64,000 bases of DNA from Cytophagales bacterium. GTDB taxonomy: Bacteria > Bacteroidota > Bacteroidia > Cytophagales > Cyclobacteriaceae. This document shows, one piece after another, positions 1 through 9,436 of this stretch. Location of the stretch: positions 558,001 through 622,000 of the forward strand of contig JAWPMT010000005.1 of the NCBI GenBank assembly GCA_033344775.1, given 5' to 3'. The first letter of the stretch is position 1. Every line of letters begins with the position of its first letter. Made by a program: the position numbers and the translations under genes. A model generated the notes under the pieces. The model searched no databases, was not told the origin of the DNA, and saw only the letters and a program-made list of their open reading frames with translations.

Positions 1-108
1 CGAACTATTTTCAAGAAAAAGTCAAGATTCCTTAACCTCGTTTGTTTACTCAAATCGTGATATGAGTAGATTTTGGCAATTGAAGGGGATTCATTTGTAG
101 AAAAAACA

Positions 109-1572
109 ATGCAAAGCGCTACCTATAAGAAGCTTCTTTTAATGATTCTGATTTTATCAGGGTTCTTGTTAAGGGCTCAAAACAAACTTGAAATCCTTAC
201 CCCATCTGAGCTAAAAGAAGACTTCAGGATTTTTCGTACCTCTTTGGAAGAAGCTCATCCTGGTCTCTATTGGTTTACCACTAAAGCAGAAATGGATCAT
301 CTTTTCGATTCCACCTACGCCGAACTGGATCACGAGATGAGTGGGCTGGATTTCTGGGTAACTCTCTCGAAATTGACAACCCATATAGGCTGCCTTCACA
401 CACATGTGTATGGATTTAAATTTTCAGAAGATCAATTCTTACTTCCTTTTACGGTCCATATTGAAGGCCAAAAAACTTATATCCATCAAGATCTGGTTAA
501 AGATCGAAATCTCGTAGGTGCAGAAATTCTGGCTATTAACGGCCGACCTGCATCCGAAATCCTCCATACATTTTTAAAACTGGTACCCCACGATGGATAT
601 GTCACCGGATTTTCCCGATGGCTGCTGAACTATCAGTATACATTTTATCATGCGGATGTATTTCGCAACGAATCATCGATTAATCTTGAAATCAAACTTC
701 CGAATCAGGCTCCCGAAACAATCACCATTGAAGGTTACAAATTCGATCATTGGCAAAAAAAATGGCGTCAGCAATTTGGTAATAACCATGAAGATGTCAT
801 CCAATTAAAGTTCGTCCCCGAATCAAGTACGGCCATTTTAAAAGTTGCACGACTGGGTAACTGGAAAGTGGACGGGAAAAAGTACAGGTTCAAGAAAGTA
901 ATCAAAGAAAAGATGGGGCAGATCATTGCATCCGGATCAAAAAACCTAATCCTTGATATCGGTGATCAGGGTGGTGGAAATGAAAAATACGGCATGCAGT
1001 TACTTTCATACTTCATTGACGAACCATATACGCCGTATCGAGCCATAGAATTCAAAACAAATCGCTACAAAACTTCAAAAAAATACAGCAACACCAGCTG
1101 GTATGAATATCATGCTCTCAAAACGCTACTCAGGATTAAAAAAACTGACAGCACTTACCTGCTTCAGAATTTCAAAGGACTGAAACCTACTAAACCATCT
1201 CCGCTTCAATTTAAGGGAGACATGTACCTGTTAACTAGTGGTAGTACGGCATCAGCCACTTCAGATTTTGCAGCATGGGTTCATCACCTTAAGCTCGCAA
1301 CGACCATCGGTGAAGAAACGGGTGGTGGATATCAGGGAAATACAAGTAATTGGGAATTCACCATCACTTTACCCCACTCAAAAGCACGATTGCTCCTTCC
1401 TCTGGCCAGGTATTTCAACAACGTGGATGACGGAATCTTTTTTGGCAGAGGTATGATTCCCGAACATATCGTAAAACATACGTTTGAAGACCGACTAAAA
1501 GGACATGACCCACAGTTGGAATTTGCCTTAGAGCTGATTCAAAATAAGGCAAAAGAAAATAGGAATGACTAA
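109..1572 (+). CDS. Secreted S41-family (tail-specific) peptidase-like protein
   Basis: A 487-residue exported protein. An ATG at 109 gives a clean signal peptide (MQSATYKK, then a hydrophobic stretch ending RAQ); an in-frame TTG at 73 would add 12 polar residues and is less likely. A PDZ-like middle (around 'GAEILAINGRPASEIL') precedes the C-terminal S41 core: 'LDIGDQGGGNEKYG', the putative nucleophile loop 'TSGSTASATS', and 'GEETGGGYQGN'. S41 enzymes cleave near C-termini or process peptides in the periplasm; the substrate here is unknown. The stop overlaps that of the convergent AraC gene by 4 nt. Family assignment is fairly firm, catalytic competence is inferred. Confidence 0.8.
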   Translation: MQSATYKKLLLMILILSGFLLRAQNKLEILTPSELKEDFRIFRTSLEEAHPGLYWFTTKAEMDHLFDSTYAELDHEMSGLDFWVTLSKLTTHIGCLHTHVYGFKFSEDQFLLPFTVHIEGQKTYIHQDLVKDRNLVGAEILAINGRPASEILHTFLKLVPHDGYVTGFSRWLLNYQYTFYHADVFRNESSINLEIKLPNQAPETITIEGYKFDHWQKKWRQQFGNNHEDVIQLKFVPESSTAILKVARLGNWKVDGKKYRFKKVIKEKMGQIIASGSKNLILDIGDQGGGNEKYGMQLLSYFIDEPYTPYRAIEFKTNRYKTSKKYSNTSWYEYHALKTLLRIKKTDSTYLLQNFKGLKPTKPSPLQFKGDMYLLTSGSTASATSDFAAWVHHLKLATTIGEETGGGYQGNTSNWEFTITLPHSKARLLLPLARYFNNVDDGIFFGRGMIPEHIVKHTFEDRLKGHDPQLEFALELIQNKAKENRND

Positions 1573-2657
1573 GTATTCACCAGCTGCTTCTTCAGGGCCG
1601 TGGGGCTCATTCCTTCTATATGCTTAAATACACGCTGAAACGTAGCAATAGATTTAAAGCCAGAATCATGGGCGATAGCTGCCATAGTGAGGTGATCACA
1701 CTTTGGATCACTGAGCTTTCGTTTCACCTCTTCGACGCGGTAGCCATTCACGAAATCGGTGAAAGTCTGGGAAAAATGCTGGTTAATACATTCAGACAAA
1801 GTACGCTGAGGCACTCCCAATTGTTGTGAAGCGGATTTTACGTTTAAGTCAGTATCGAGAAATAATCCTTTCTCCATCGCTTGCTGCAAGGCGGTCGCGA
1901 CCGACTTATACCCACCCGCAGGTTTTTTGACGGCCGATGCAGATTTATACAGGTGGAAAAACCATTGGAATCCCAGCCAGTATATCAACACTGTTAGTGG
2001 AATAAAGATTGGATAATAGCCCAACTTACTGAGTATTTCCTGATAAGGCGAAACATAGATCACCAGAAAAGGAAACCATGTGGCCAGTATCAATTTAAAA
2101 GCACGAAGTACCTGAAAGAGTCGGGTAAAATCTCCCGAATTTTGTAGCCGTAAATAGTTTTGAGTCAACCATACATAGGTCAGGGTATATGACCAAAATA
2201 CTGCATCACCATAGGTAAAAAAAGCCGTCAGAAAAGCATTCAATTGATCTGTTGAGAGATAAGGAAGGCCAAACTTCTGGAACACCCAGGCCATTGCACC
2301 GATGATGGTTGGGATCAAATTGAACAGTACCGACCAATAATGGTTTAGTTTCGATCTATCCAATACGAAACCCTTCTCTATTCGACTTTGAACAAAAAAA
2401 AGCAGACTTGGGCCAAGAAGCATAACCGGATAAATCGCCAGGTATTTTGTGACCCAAAGATGAAACCGGTTTATTTCGGCTGGAGGATGTTCACTGAGGA
2501 AATTGATCAATGCACTGTAGGCCAATGCAAAAAAGATGACGGCCAAAAACCTGGAAGAAACATGAACACCTTTTCGGAACCACAGCACCATGGCCATGAC
2601 GAATCCCTGAGCAATGCCCACAAGCATACATAAGTCCCAGATATTCAATAAAGGCAT
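1569..2657 (-). CDS. Membrane-anchored AraC-family transcriptional regulator
   Basis: The protein has 362 residues. The first ~240 form about seven hydrophobic segments; the last ~100 are an AraC-type double helix-turn-helix ('NVKSASQQLGVPQRTLSECINQ', then 'TMAAIAHDSGFKSIATFQR', 'GMSPTALKKQ'). This 7TM-plus-AraC layout is common in Bacteroidota and is thought to sense a membrane or periplasmic signal; the ligand is unknown. ATG start. It is convergent with the S41 gene and followed in the same direction, upstream, by the VOC gene at 2716-3228, but separated from it by its own start region. Confidence 0.85.
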   Translation of the reverse strand: MPLLNIWDLCMLVGIAQGFVMAMVLWFRKGVHVSSRFLAVIFFALAYSALINFLSEHPPAEINRFHLWVTKYLAIYPVMLLGPSLLFFVQSRIEKGFVLDRSKLNHYWSVLFNLIPTIIGAMAWVFQKFGLPYLSTDQLNAFLTAFFTYGDAVFWSYTLTYVWLTQNYLRLQNSGDFTRLFQVLRAFKLILATWFPFLVIYVSPYQEILSKLGYYPIFIPLTVLIYWLGFQWFFHLYKSASAVKKPAGGYKSVATALQQAMEKGLFLDTDLNVKSASQQLGVPQRTLSECINQHFSQTFTDFVNGYRVEEVKRKLSDPKCDHLTMAAIAHDSGFKSIATFQRVFKHIEGMSPTALKKQLVNT

Positions 2658-2715
2658 AAGGCGAAGTTATTCTTCCTGTTGAACAATTCCGCCATGCACG
2701 TCTGGATTCTACTGG

Positions 2716-3228
2716 TTACTTCTCAGGTGGTCCGAATAGCTCTACGAACACCCCGTCAGGGTCTTTGATGAAGAACAGTCGGTAGCGGTCTCTGCTGACC
2801 CAGCCCATCTTTTCAATACCTGCCGCTTCAATTCGTTTCACTACCGCTTCAAAATCATCCGCCCCATAAGAGAAAGTGAGGTAATTGACTCCTGCATTGA
2901 CATCCACACCAGACATATCCGGCTTTTTGTCCATCTGATCGAAATACGCCAGCTTCAGGATGGTCGCAGAAGGCAAGTTTTTCTGTTTGAGCATTTTCAC
3001 TGAGAAGGGTTTCCCATTCGAAGCTCCGGCATCATCGGCCCATTTTTCATCCAAACTGAACTGCCGGACTTCCTCCATCCCGATGATCTCTTTGTAGAAT
3101 CGCTCAGAAGCTTCCAGGTCACTGACCACCAAACCAATGGAAAGGACTCCAAGCTCCGCGTCAGTCTGGGCCTGGGACATATGAACACAAAACAAAAACG
3201 CGCAAAAAAGAAGGGTTAGCTTTTTCAT
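2716..3228 (-). CDS. Exported VOC (glyoxalase-fold) protein
   Basis: A 170-residue protein with a signal peptide (MKKLTLLFCAFLFCVHMSQAQ) followed by one vicinal-oxygen-chelate domain: 'IGLVVSDLEASERFYKEIIGMEE' at the N-terminal half and 'RDRYRLFFIKDPDGVFVELFGP' at the end, giving the usual Glu of the second metal-binding strand. VOC proteins include glyoxalase I and dioxygenases; an exported version is less usual and its substrate cannot be named. It reads as a single gene, 58 nt upstream of the AraC regulator gene on the same strand, so co-transcription is possible. Confidence 0.8.
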   Translation of the reverse strand: MKKLTLLFCAFLFCVHMSQAQTDAELGVLSIGLVVSDLEASERFYKEIIGMEEVRQFSLDEKWADDAGASNGKPFSVKMLKQKNLPSATILKLAYFDQMDKKPDMSGVDVNAGVNYLTFSYGADDFEAVVKRIEAAGIEKMGWVSRDRYRLFFIKDPDGVFVELFGPPEK

Positions 3229-3292
3229 GTCATCAATTTATGATCAATCCATGTTTCAGATAAATGACTAAACGGTGTTTAAGAGGGGGTAT

Positions 3293-3769
3293 TTAGTTCA
3301 GTTGCATTGGCAGATCATGACCATATTCCTCATCCGCAACGATGGTTACTGGCAATTTCAAAGCAGTATTATCCACGTTTTCCCAGACCTTTGACAACCA
3401 GTCACCAATTACATCTGATAAGACATCATTCACTTCGAATTCGACATCAAATGGATCCATTAGGGGCACTTCTGGTACTAGTCCTCCTGATGTATGACGC
3501 ACTGAAATCAGATCAGCATAATCACTGATCGCTTTATTGAGCACAAAAGAATCCGGCCCCTCTAATACGACACGCAGACTGAATGTCCCTTCCCCATCCT
3601 GATCTGGAAATATCATCAACTCGATCCCTCGTGTCTTTTCGGGTAAACGTTGAATGGCTAGTTTCAATTGATCTATAACTTGCTGTTCTAACCCTATCAA
3701 CACTTCTAACAGCGCTTTTCGATATTCTTCTTCGTTCACAATTGTTCTGATTATGGACCTATTTATCAA
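3293..3769 (-). CDS. Hypothetical acidic protein
   Basis: The 158-residue protein is soluble and acidic, without signal peptide or membrane segment. I do not recognise the family. No ATG is available near the N-terminus: TTG at 3769 gives the longest form and a GTG at 3739 (before 'NEEEYRK') is the other candidate. An N-terminal helical part ('NEEEYRKALLEVLIGLEQQVIDQL') precedes a beta-rich half. It is divergent from the DUF3137 gene across 93 bp. The ORF is clean and codon use resembles its neighbours, so it is probably real. Confidence 0.6.
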   Translation of the reverse strand: MINRSIIRTIVNEEEYRKALLEVLIGLEQQVIDQLKLAIQRLPEKTRGIELMIFPDQDGEGTFSLRVVLEGPDSFVLNKAISDYADLISVRHTSGGLVPEVPLMDPFDVEFEVNDVLSDVIGDWLSKVWENVDNTALKLPVTIVADEEYGHDLPMQLN

Positions 3770-3862
3770 TATAAAACTAATGCAAATACCTTCTCTTATG
3801 GAGCACCGTTCGATTGAACAGAGATTATTGACTAAATTGATACAAACAGAGCCCCTTCTATC

Positions 3863-4783
3863 ATGCTGGATGCCAAAGAATTACTCACCGAATTAAGGTC
3901 TGAACTTGAAGAAGCAGAACAAAAACGACAACATCATTACAAACGCGTCCGGCCTTTCAGGATTATTTTCAATCTGACAGGTATCGCACTCCTTGGTGCA
4001 ATTGCCTACGCCATCTATGACAGTGAAAATGGGGGTGAAATTTTAGGCATAGGATGGGCTCCTTTTATGATCATGCTCGTGGTTTATGGAATTAAATACG
4101 ACTTTGAAAAAGGCAAATTCAAGTATCACTTCCAACAGCGTGTGGTCTCAAAGATCATCCCCAAACTCGGACCCAGTTTTTCTTACCAGTCCAGAGGTGG
4201 ATTTGGGGGAAACCGGCTAATCGAGAGTCGGTTTTTCGATACATTCAAGACCTACCTTTCTGAAGATTTTGTGCATGGAAAAGTAAATAACCGGACCATC
4301 AGCTTCGCGGAAACCAAACTTGAATACCGTGGCAGCGGATCAGATGATAAAACCCGAACCATCTTCAACGGGATCTATGCCGAAATAAAACTCAGCTCCC
4401 GATTTGCTTCTTCCTGCTGGCTGATGCCTAAAAAGAAGAAGCTGAGTAAGAACAAAGGAGTGACACGGGTGACATTTGGTGAAAAAGAAGCTCGGTTACT
4501 GAATAAATACCGACTCTATGCCGAGGAAGAAACATTTGCCAAACAACTTTTCACTGCAGATGTCCTGGGTAAGCTGATGACAATCAATCAGGACCTTCGC
4601 TCAAAAAAGGTCACTTCAGCCGACATGCGTTTTGCCTTCATGGGAGATACCATCCGACTGGCTTTCAACCTGCGACATAAATTCATGGAACCTGATCTGT
4701 TGAAACCGGTCAATACGGAAGCTTATTTACAAAAAGAATTGGCTTTATTAAAGGAATTAGCTCGGCTGGCTGAGTTGGTCTGA
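3863..4783 (+). CDS. DUF3137-family membrane protein
   Basis: The protein has 306 residues. An N-terminal charged helix (residues 1-30) is followed by two transmembrane segments (about 34-52 and 62-78) and a large C-terminal cytoplasmic domain with 'FNGIYAEIKLSSRF' and a C-terminal Leu/Lys-rich tail. This arrangement matches DUF3137 proteins, a 'Galanin-like' family of unknown function. ATG start at 3863. It appears to be transcribed alone, divergently from 3293-3769. Confidence 0.7.
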   Translation: MLDAKELLTELRSELEEAEQKRQHHYKRVRPFRIIFNLTGIALLGAIAYAIYDSENGGEILGIGWAPFMIMLVVYGIKYDFEKGKFKYHFQQRVVSKIIPKLGPSFSYQSRGGFGGNRLIESRFFDTFKTYLSEDFVHGKVNNRTISFAETKLEYRGSGSDDKTRTIFNGIYAEIKLSSRFASSCWLMPKKKKLSKNKGVTRVTFGEKEARLLNKYRLYAEEETFAKQLFTADVLGKLMTINQDLRSKKVTSADMRFAFMGDTIRLAFNLRHKFMEPDLLKPVNTEAYLQKELALLKELARLAELV

Positions 4784-4866
4784 CATAGATACTTGCTAGT
4801 CCGATCTCATGGATGCTTTGATTCCCCTGTTTAATAAAACATCCTATGATGCTGAATCCCCGGCAA

Positions 4867-5157
4867 TCAACTCCCTGCAAACGGTGTTCCGAAAATTCCA
4901 ACAGCGAGCTCGGCCCAAATCAGCAGGAACAGAACGATACCCAGGGTGACCAATGCAACTCGAACAATCTTTCTTTTAGCTATTCTCATGATCCATTCGC
5001 CGATCAAACCAGCAGTTAATAATAAACAAGCCGCTACTACAAAATCCATGAGTGTCCAATTCACTTCGTTCGTCAATTGCATAGCAATAAGGGGCACCAA
5101 TAGCAAAACACCAGAAATTAAAAAAATGGCAATTTGTCGATGATTAAGTGCTGTCAT
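4867..5157 (-). CDS. Small three-helix membrane protein of a Bacteroidota family
   Basis: The protein has 96 residues and three hydrophobic segments, with the motif 'NEVNW' after the first helix and a C-terminal 'WAELAVGIFGTPFAGS'. From memory this ending recurs almost unchanged in small membrane proteins of many Bacteroidota; no function is known. The start at 5157 (MTALNHRQ) is preferred because the family begins near 'NHRQ'; an ATG at 5184 would add nine residues. Confidence 0.65.
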   Translation of the reverse strand: MTALNHRQIAIFLISGVLLLVPLIAMQLTNEVNWTLMDFVVAACLLLTAGLIGEWIMRIAKRKIVRVALVTLGIVLFLLIWAELAVGIFGTPFAGS

Positions 5158-5286
5158 ATCAAGCAATTTAAAAGTACTTTGCATCTCAAAGTTAGTGAAA
5201 GAAAACCAGGATTAAAAATATTCCCATCGTGTGGTTGACGTTCTGTCGCTATATTTCATGCAGATTGATCAACCCAATTGATTGCT

Positions 5287-5895
5287 ATGCGCTCATTCGT
5301 TCAGGGATACGTGTTAGATCACGCCCTTTTCATCCTGATAGATTATGCCTTCATTGCTTTTGTGCTATGGTGGCTCGCCAAACTTCGGCTTCGTTCCAAA
5401 GCGGAGGATATCAGAGATGAATTGATCTCCTTTAAATGGGATTCATCCACTTTCATAGCTCACTTTATTGTTCCAGGAATTGTGATGGCCCTAAGCCTTA
5501 CCTTCTTCGGTGCAGATTTTGGCTGGCTGATCGATCTGTTTTGCTGGATTGGAGCGATTTTCAGCGCCATCCTGTGGTTCTCCTTTTTCCTACAGAATGA
5601 GGTTTTTTTCATGAAACATGAATTCGTCCTGGTACCACCCTTCCGAAAACGCAGAGACTATTATTACGAAAGCATTCAACATATAGATGTGGTGAAAAAT
5701 AATCAGCTGGACAAAGCCTCAGGCAAAGTAAAAGCCGATTATTCCATTAAGATTCAGGTAGACGAAGAAGAAGAAAGTCTCTCTGGCGAACATGAAAAAA
5801 TCAAAAGTCTATTGGTCCTCCTCAAGGAACATGTCGATCATAAAAAGTTCAGTATCGTGGAAGAAGGTGATCTCGAACAGGTTAACGAAGAATAA
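5287..5895 (+). CDS. Hypothetical membrane protein with cytoplasmic tail
   Basis: The protein has 202 residues. Three hydrophobic segments (about 12-30, 58-75 and 83-105) are followed by a charged C-terminal domain resembling a PH-like strand pattern ('RRDYYYESIQHIDVVKN', 'VKADYSIKIQVDEEEESL') and an acidic end. The ATG at 5287 is preferred to an in-frame TTG at 5278. I do not recognise a named family. It stands alone, followed 90 nt later by the TolB-like/TPR gene. Confidence 0.6.
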   Translation: MRSFVQGYVLDHALFILIDYAFIAFVLWWLAKLRLRSKAEDIRDELISFKWDSSTFIAHFIVPGIVMALSLTFFGADFGWLIDLFCWIGAIFSAILWFSFFLQNEVFFMKHEFVLVPPFRKRRDYYYESIQHIDVVKNNQLDKASGKVKADYSIKIQVDEEEESLSGEHEKIKSLLVLLKEHVDHKKFSIVEEGDLEQVNEE

Positions 5896-5985
5896 ACTGC
5901 CGGTTCTGATTCGATCATTGGGCCACTAAAAACAGCATGTAATACAATGCAGCTTTTTTGCGCCACTTGCGTATGATTGGAGGTA

Positions 5986-7758
5986 ATGAATCCAAGCATC
6001 ACTCTTGCTGTACTTCCCTTTCAGCTTCGTCAGGAACACCGAAGTATGATCACACAAAACTTTGAAGAGGACCTGGTCTATCACTTGTCAAAGTTTCAGG
6101 GGTTGTCTATTCTTTCCTTTTTTTCCACAAGCCAGTGGTCCATTCATGATGAATCGAATTTCCTCAAATACCGGGTCAGTCATATCATTACAGGATCATT
6201 CCGTCTGATAAAAGACCAGATGATCATCAATGTTCAATTGATTGAGTTCCCACAAAACCGAGTGATCTATGATCAAAGGATTGGCTATGACGAAACAGAA
6301 GTCTTTGAACTCCTGGATCAATCGGTGCTTCAGGTAACCAACTTACTACAAGACCAACTTCGGCAATCCATCCTTTCCAAATCCTATCATAAACCGGAAG
6401 TGGATCTGGCCGCTTATGAATTGTTCATCATGGGAAACGCTGCCCTCAAAAAAGGCTCCCCTGAAGAAGATTTGAAGGCCCGCTCGATGTTCGAGGCAGC
6501 GTTGAAAAAACAACCGGATTATGCTCGTGCCTATGCAGGAATATCTTCCAGTTATTTCAACCAGTGGAGTTGCCAGCTATGGGACCGTTGGGAAATCAGT
6601 CAAAGTGGCGCCAAGAAATATGCTTTGAAGGCCATCGATCTGGATGAGAATGATTATCTCTCATTGTGCATTCTTGGACGGGTATTGTTGTTTGAGAGGG
6701 ACTTTACCCAAGCGGAATTTTACTTGCGCAAATCCATGGAGATGAATAACAATGACTCAGCAACATTGTTGGAAATTGCCTTCTCATTCATGTTTTTAGG
6801 ACACGTGGAAGAGGCATGGCAACTCTACCTACGGGCTTGTCAACTCAATCCAATGAAGGAGGACAAATACCTCTCCGTTGGTGCGACTATGGCATTTGAA
6901 AAAGGAGATTTCACCCGGACACTTGAACTTGGCAAGCAACTCGAAATTTCCAATACGTATATTGATTTTCCTGTTTATATGTCCGCAGCGGCCTATTACC
7001 TGGGAAACAAATCAGAGGCGATCCGATATTGGGATTTTTTTCTAGAGAAATTTAAACAGCACATCTATTACCATGATAAGGACAAGCAGGAGGATCCACT
7101 TTCATGGCACATTAAAATCAATCCGTATGCGGGCACGACACAGCTAAGCCGTTTTCACGAATTCATTGGCCAGCAAAGTAGTATTCCAAAGACCAAACCC
7201 AATATCAAACAAACTCATAGAAATGCTGGTCGAATGAGCATCTCAGGCAACCAGATCACTTTGTTCTTCGCTGAAGATGTTTGTGTACTCAACAAATCGA
7301 AAGGACTTATGGATATTGCCGCCCTGTTGGAAAATCCTGGATCACAGATGCATTGCATGGAATTGATGCAGGCGAAAATCGATCATTCATCGGAGATATC
7401 TGTTATTGATGATCAGTCGAAAAAAGCCTATCATCAGCGCCTTCAAGATCTCCAGTTAGCCATATCAGAAGCGGACCGACTCAACGATACGGAACAACTC
7501 CAGCATTTACACGAAGAATATGATCAGCTAGTAACCCATCTCTCCCATGCACTGGGCTTGAAAGGAAAAAGTCGAAAAGCAGGCTCAACTCCTGAGAAGG
7601 CTCGCGCAGCAGTAACGTTACGAATTAGGGACAGCATCAAAAAAATAGGACACCAACACCAACTCCTTGGATCGCATTTAAATAACTCTATCAAGACCGG
7701 GTTACTCTGCACTTACCAGCCAGAATCCACAATATCATGGGAAATCACCTATGACTAA
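5986..7758 (+). CDS. TolB-like / TPR protein with AAA-regulator-type C-terminal domain
   Basis: The protein has 590 residues. Residues 1-140 ('ITLAVLPF', 'ITGSFRLIKDQMIINVQLIE', 'VIYDQRIGYDETEVFELLDQ') match the TolB-like N-terminal domain used with adenylate cyclases and TPR regulators. Residues ~150-370 are TPRs ('YARAYAGISSSYFNQW', 'YLSLCILGRVLLFERDF'). The last ~180 residues ('LLENPGSQMHCMELMQ', 'AVTLRIRDSIKKIGHQ', 'LNNSIKTGLLCTYQPE') resemble a C-terminal module I know from actinobacterial and cyanobacterial AAA-type regulators, here without the ATPase. ATG at 5986; an in-frame TTG at 5977 is less likely. Probably cytoplasmic signalling; partner unknown. Confidence 0.7.
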   Translation: MNPSITLAVLPFQLRQEHRSMITQNFEEDLVYHLSKFQGLSILSFFSTSQWSIHDESNFLKYRVSHIITGSFRLIKDQMIINVQLIEFPQNRVIYDQRIGYDETEVFELLDQSVLQVTNLLQDQLRQSILSKSYHKPEVDLAAYELFIMGNAALKKGSPEEDLKARSMFEAALKKQPDYARAYAGISSSYFNQWSCQLWDRWEISQSGAKKYALKAIDLDENDYLSLCILGRVLLFERDFTQAEFYLRKSMEMNNNDSATLLEIAFSFMFLGHVEEAWQLYLRACQLNPMKEDKYLSVGATMAFEKGDFTRTLELGKQLEISNTYIDFPVYMSAAAYYLGNKSEAIRYWDFFLEKFKQHIYYHDKDKQEDPLSWHIKINPYAGTTQLSRFHEFIGQQSSIPKTKPNIKQTHRNAGRMSISGNQITLFFAEDVCVLNKSKGLMDIAALLENPGSQMHCMELMQAKIDHSSEISVIDDQSKKAYHQRLQDLQLAISEADRLNDTEQLQHLHEEYDQLVTHLSHALGLKGKSRKAGSTPEKARAAVTLRIRDSIKKIGHQHQLLGSHLNNSIKTGLLCTYQPESTISWEITYD

Positions 7759-7773
7759 GTAAAACATACCAGC

Positions 7774-7790
7774 ATCTTACAATGTAAGAT
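7774..7790. promoter_or_regulatory. 17-bp perfect palindrome upstream of the sterol-desaturase gene
   Basis: ATCTTACA-A-TGTAAGAT has 8-bp perfect arms around one base, 45 bp before the ATG at 7835. There is no T-tract behind it, so an operator is more likely than a terminator. The binding protein is unknown. Confidence 0.4.
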
Positions 7791-7834
7791 CGTTCCTTAC
7801 GCCTTACAGGTAAATCAAACATTTAACGAATACT

Positions 7835-8599
7835 ATGCAAGATTTACCATCGCCTATGGATCTGCTGTTGGATCCTGTTTCACTGATTGTCTTATCAATC
7901 TACGCCGGCTTAATGATGTGGGAGGCGCTATGGCCAGCCCGAACACTTCCCAAGGTCAGAAACTGGCGACTAAAAGGAATGATTTCTTTCCTCCTTTTTT
8001 TCTTTCTGTCATCTTACCTCCCGCTATGGATAGATCCCTGGATGTCAGTACATCTACTTTTTGATCTATCCGGTGTGGGCATGTTAGGAGGAGCTGTAGT
8101 TGGCATTCTAGGCTACCAGCTCATCTTTTATGTTTATCATCGGTGTGTCCATCATTTTAATGGACTTTGGAGGGTATTGCACCAGATGCATCACAGTGCA
8201 GAACGCATCGATACTTTCGGCGCTTTCTATTTCAGCCCTGTGGAAATGATCTCTTTTACTTTCATCGGAAGTTTTGTATTTGCCTTCTTAATCGGATTGT
8301 CTCCTCAAGCCATTACAGTAGTCATTCTTGGATTGAACTTCTTCTCGATTTTTCAACATGCCAACATCAATACACCGGTATGGCTAGGGTATTTCATTCA
8401 ACGTCCTGAAAGTCATTCGGTGCATCATGGAAGAGGATTACATAAGTTCAACTACTCGGATGTACCAATCTGGGACATTTTATTTGGCACCTTCTACAAT
8501 CCCAGAACTTATGAAAATGAAAACGGATTTTTCGAAGGAAGCTCCACTCGCGTGAAAGACATGTTGCTTTTCAAAGACATCAATCGAACACAAGTATGA
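7835..8599 (+). CDS. Sterol desaturase / fatty acid hydroxylase superfamily protein
   Basis: The 254-residue membrane protein has four hydrophobic segments and the di-iron histidine clusters of the family: 'YHRCVHH', 'HQMHHSAE', an isolated His in 'FQHANI', and 'HSVHHG'. Such enzymes hydroxylate or desaturate lipids using O2 and an electron donor; members act on sterols, carotenoids, sphingolipids and ornithine lipids. The stop overlaps the next start (ATGA), so the acyltransferase-like product downstream is probably made together with it, which favours a joint role in lipid modification. The substrate cannot be told. Confidence 0.85.
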   Translation: MQDLPSPMDLLLDPVSLIVLSIYAGLMMWEALWPARTLPKVRNWRLKGMISFLLFFFLSSYLPLWIDPWMSVHLLFDLSGVGMLGGAVVGILGYQLIFYVYHRCVHHFNGLWRVLHQMHHSAERIDTFGAFYFSPVEMISFTFIGSFVFAFLIGLSPQAITVVILGLNFFSIFQHANINTPVWLGYFIQRPESHSVHHGRGLHKFNYSDVPIWDILFGTFYNPRTYENENGFFEGSSTRVKDMLLFKDINRTQV

Positions 8600-9426
8600 A
8601 CCTACAGACACTAACAAATACAAGCCTTAGTACCAGATTCATTCAGCGACTGGAACAGGTGGAGGGTAGTTATTGGATGCAGTATTATCGTGGAAGCATC
8701 ACTTACCCCGTGTATTCTTCGATCATTGCTGGTGGTATGGCATGTGCTATACCACATCTTGATATACTGTTCATGAATCGAGTGATTGGATTAGGATTGT
8801 CAACTCCAATCAATGAGACTAGTCTGGAACAAGTCATTCGCTTTTATGAAAAAGCCGGAAGTAAGCGTTTCTTTATACAGTTGCCTCCTCAAGTAATCAC
8901 CGAAGAAATAATAGCGTTAATGTCACAATTCGGTTTTTCGCATCGCAATAACTGGACAAAACTATTCAGAACTGTGGCTCCGTTAGAACACGGTACGAAT
9001 GGGCAATTATCCGTACGTCAGATTGAGGAGAGAGAATCGGATAATTATGGACAATTGATCTTTATGAGTTTTAACTGGGAAGATTCCCGATTAGCAACGT
9101 GGCTGGCCTCTACTGTTGGGAAAAGAGGATATCGCCACTACATCGTCAGTTGGGAAGGTAGAGATATTGCTGCCGGAGCACTATATGTCGATGGAGATAT
9201 GGCTTCCATGGCCTTTGCGGGTACATTGAAAGCATTTCGGGGGCATGGAGCACAACAACTTCTACTCAAACGCCGGTTACAGGACGCCTATGACATGGGC
9301 GCCAAATTCATTACTGGAGAAACGGCTGAACACCTGGAAGAAAAGCCTGTTGTAAGCTACCTGAACATGAAAAAAAGCGGCTTTCAAACAGCCTATCAAC
9401 GGCAAAACTGGTTATTAAAATTTTGA
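8596..9426 (+). CDS. GNAT-type acyltransferase, coupled to the desaturase
   Basis: The 276-residue soluble protein has an N-terminal ~130-residue GNAT-like half and a C-terminal GNAT half with the acyl-CoA loop region 'AFRGHGAQQLLLKRRLQDAYDMGAK' split over strands 4-5 and 'VVSYLNMKKSGFQTAYQR' at the end. It probably transfers an acyl or acetyl group; the acceptor is unknown. The start overlaps the stop of the desaturase gene by 4 nt and a metalloprotease gene follows after 10 nt, so the three look like one operon. Confidence 0.7.
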   Translation: MNLQTLTNTSLSTRFIQRLEQVEGSYWMQYYRGSITYPVYSSIIAGGMACAIPHLDILFMNRVIGLGLSTPINETSLEQVIRFYEKAGSKRFFIQLPPQVITEEIIALMSQFGFSHRNNWTKLFRTVAPLEHGTNGQLSVRQIEERESDNYGQLIFMSFNWEDSRLATWLASTVGKRGYRHYIVSWEGRDIAAGALYVDGDMASMAFAGTLKAFRGHGAQQLLLKRRLQDAYDMGAKFITGETAEHLEEKPVVSYLNMKKSGFQTAYQRQNWLLKF

Positions 9427-9436
9427 TTCTTGTAGT

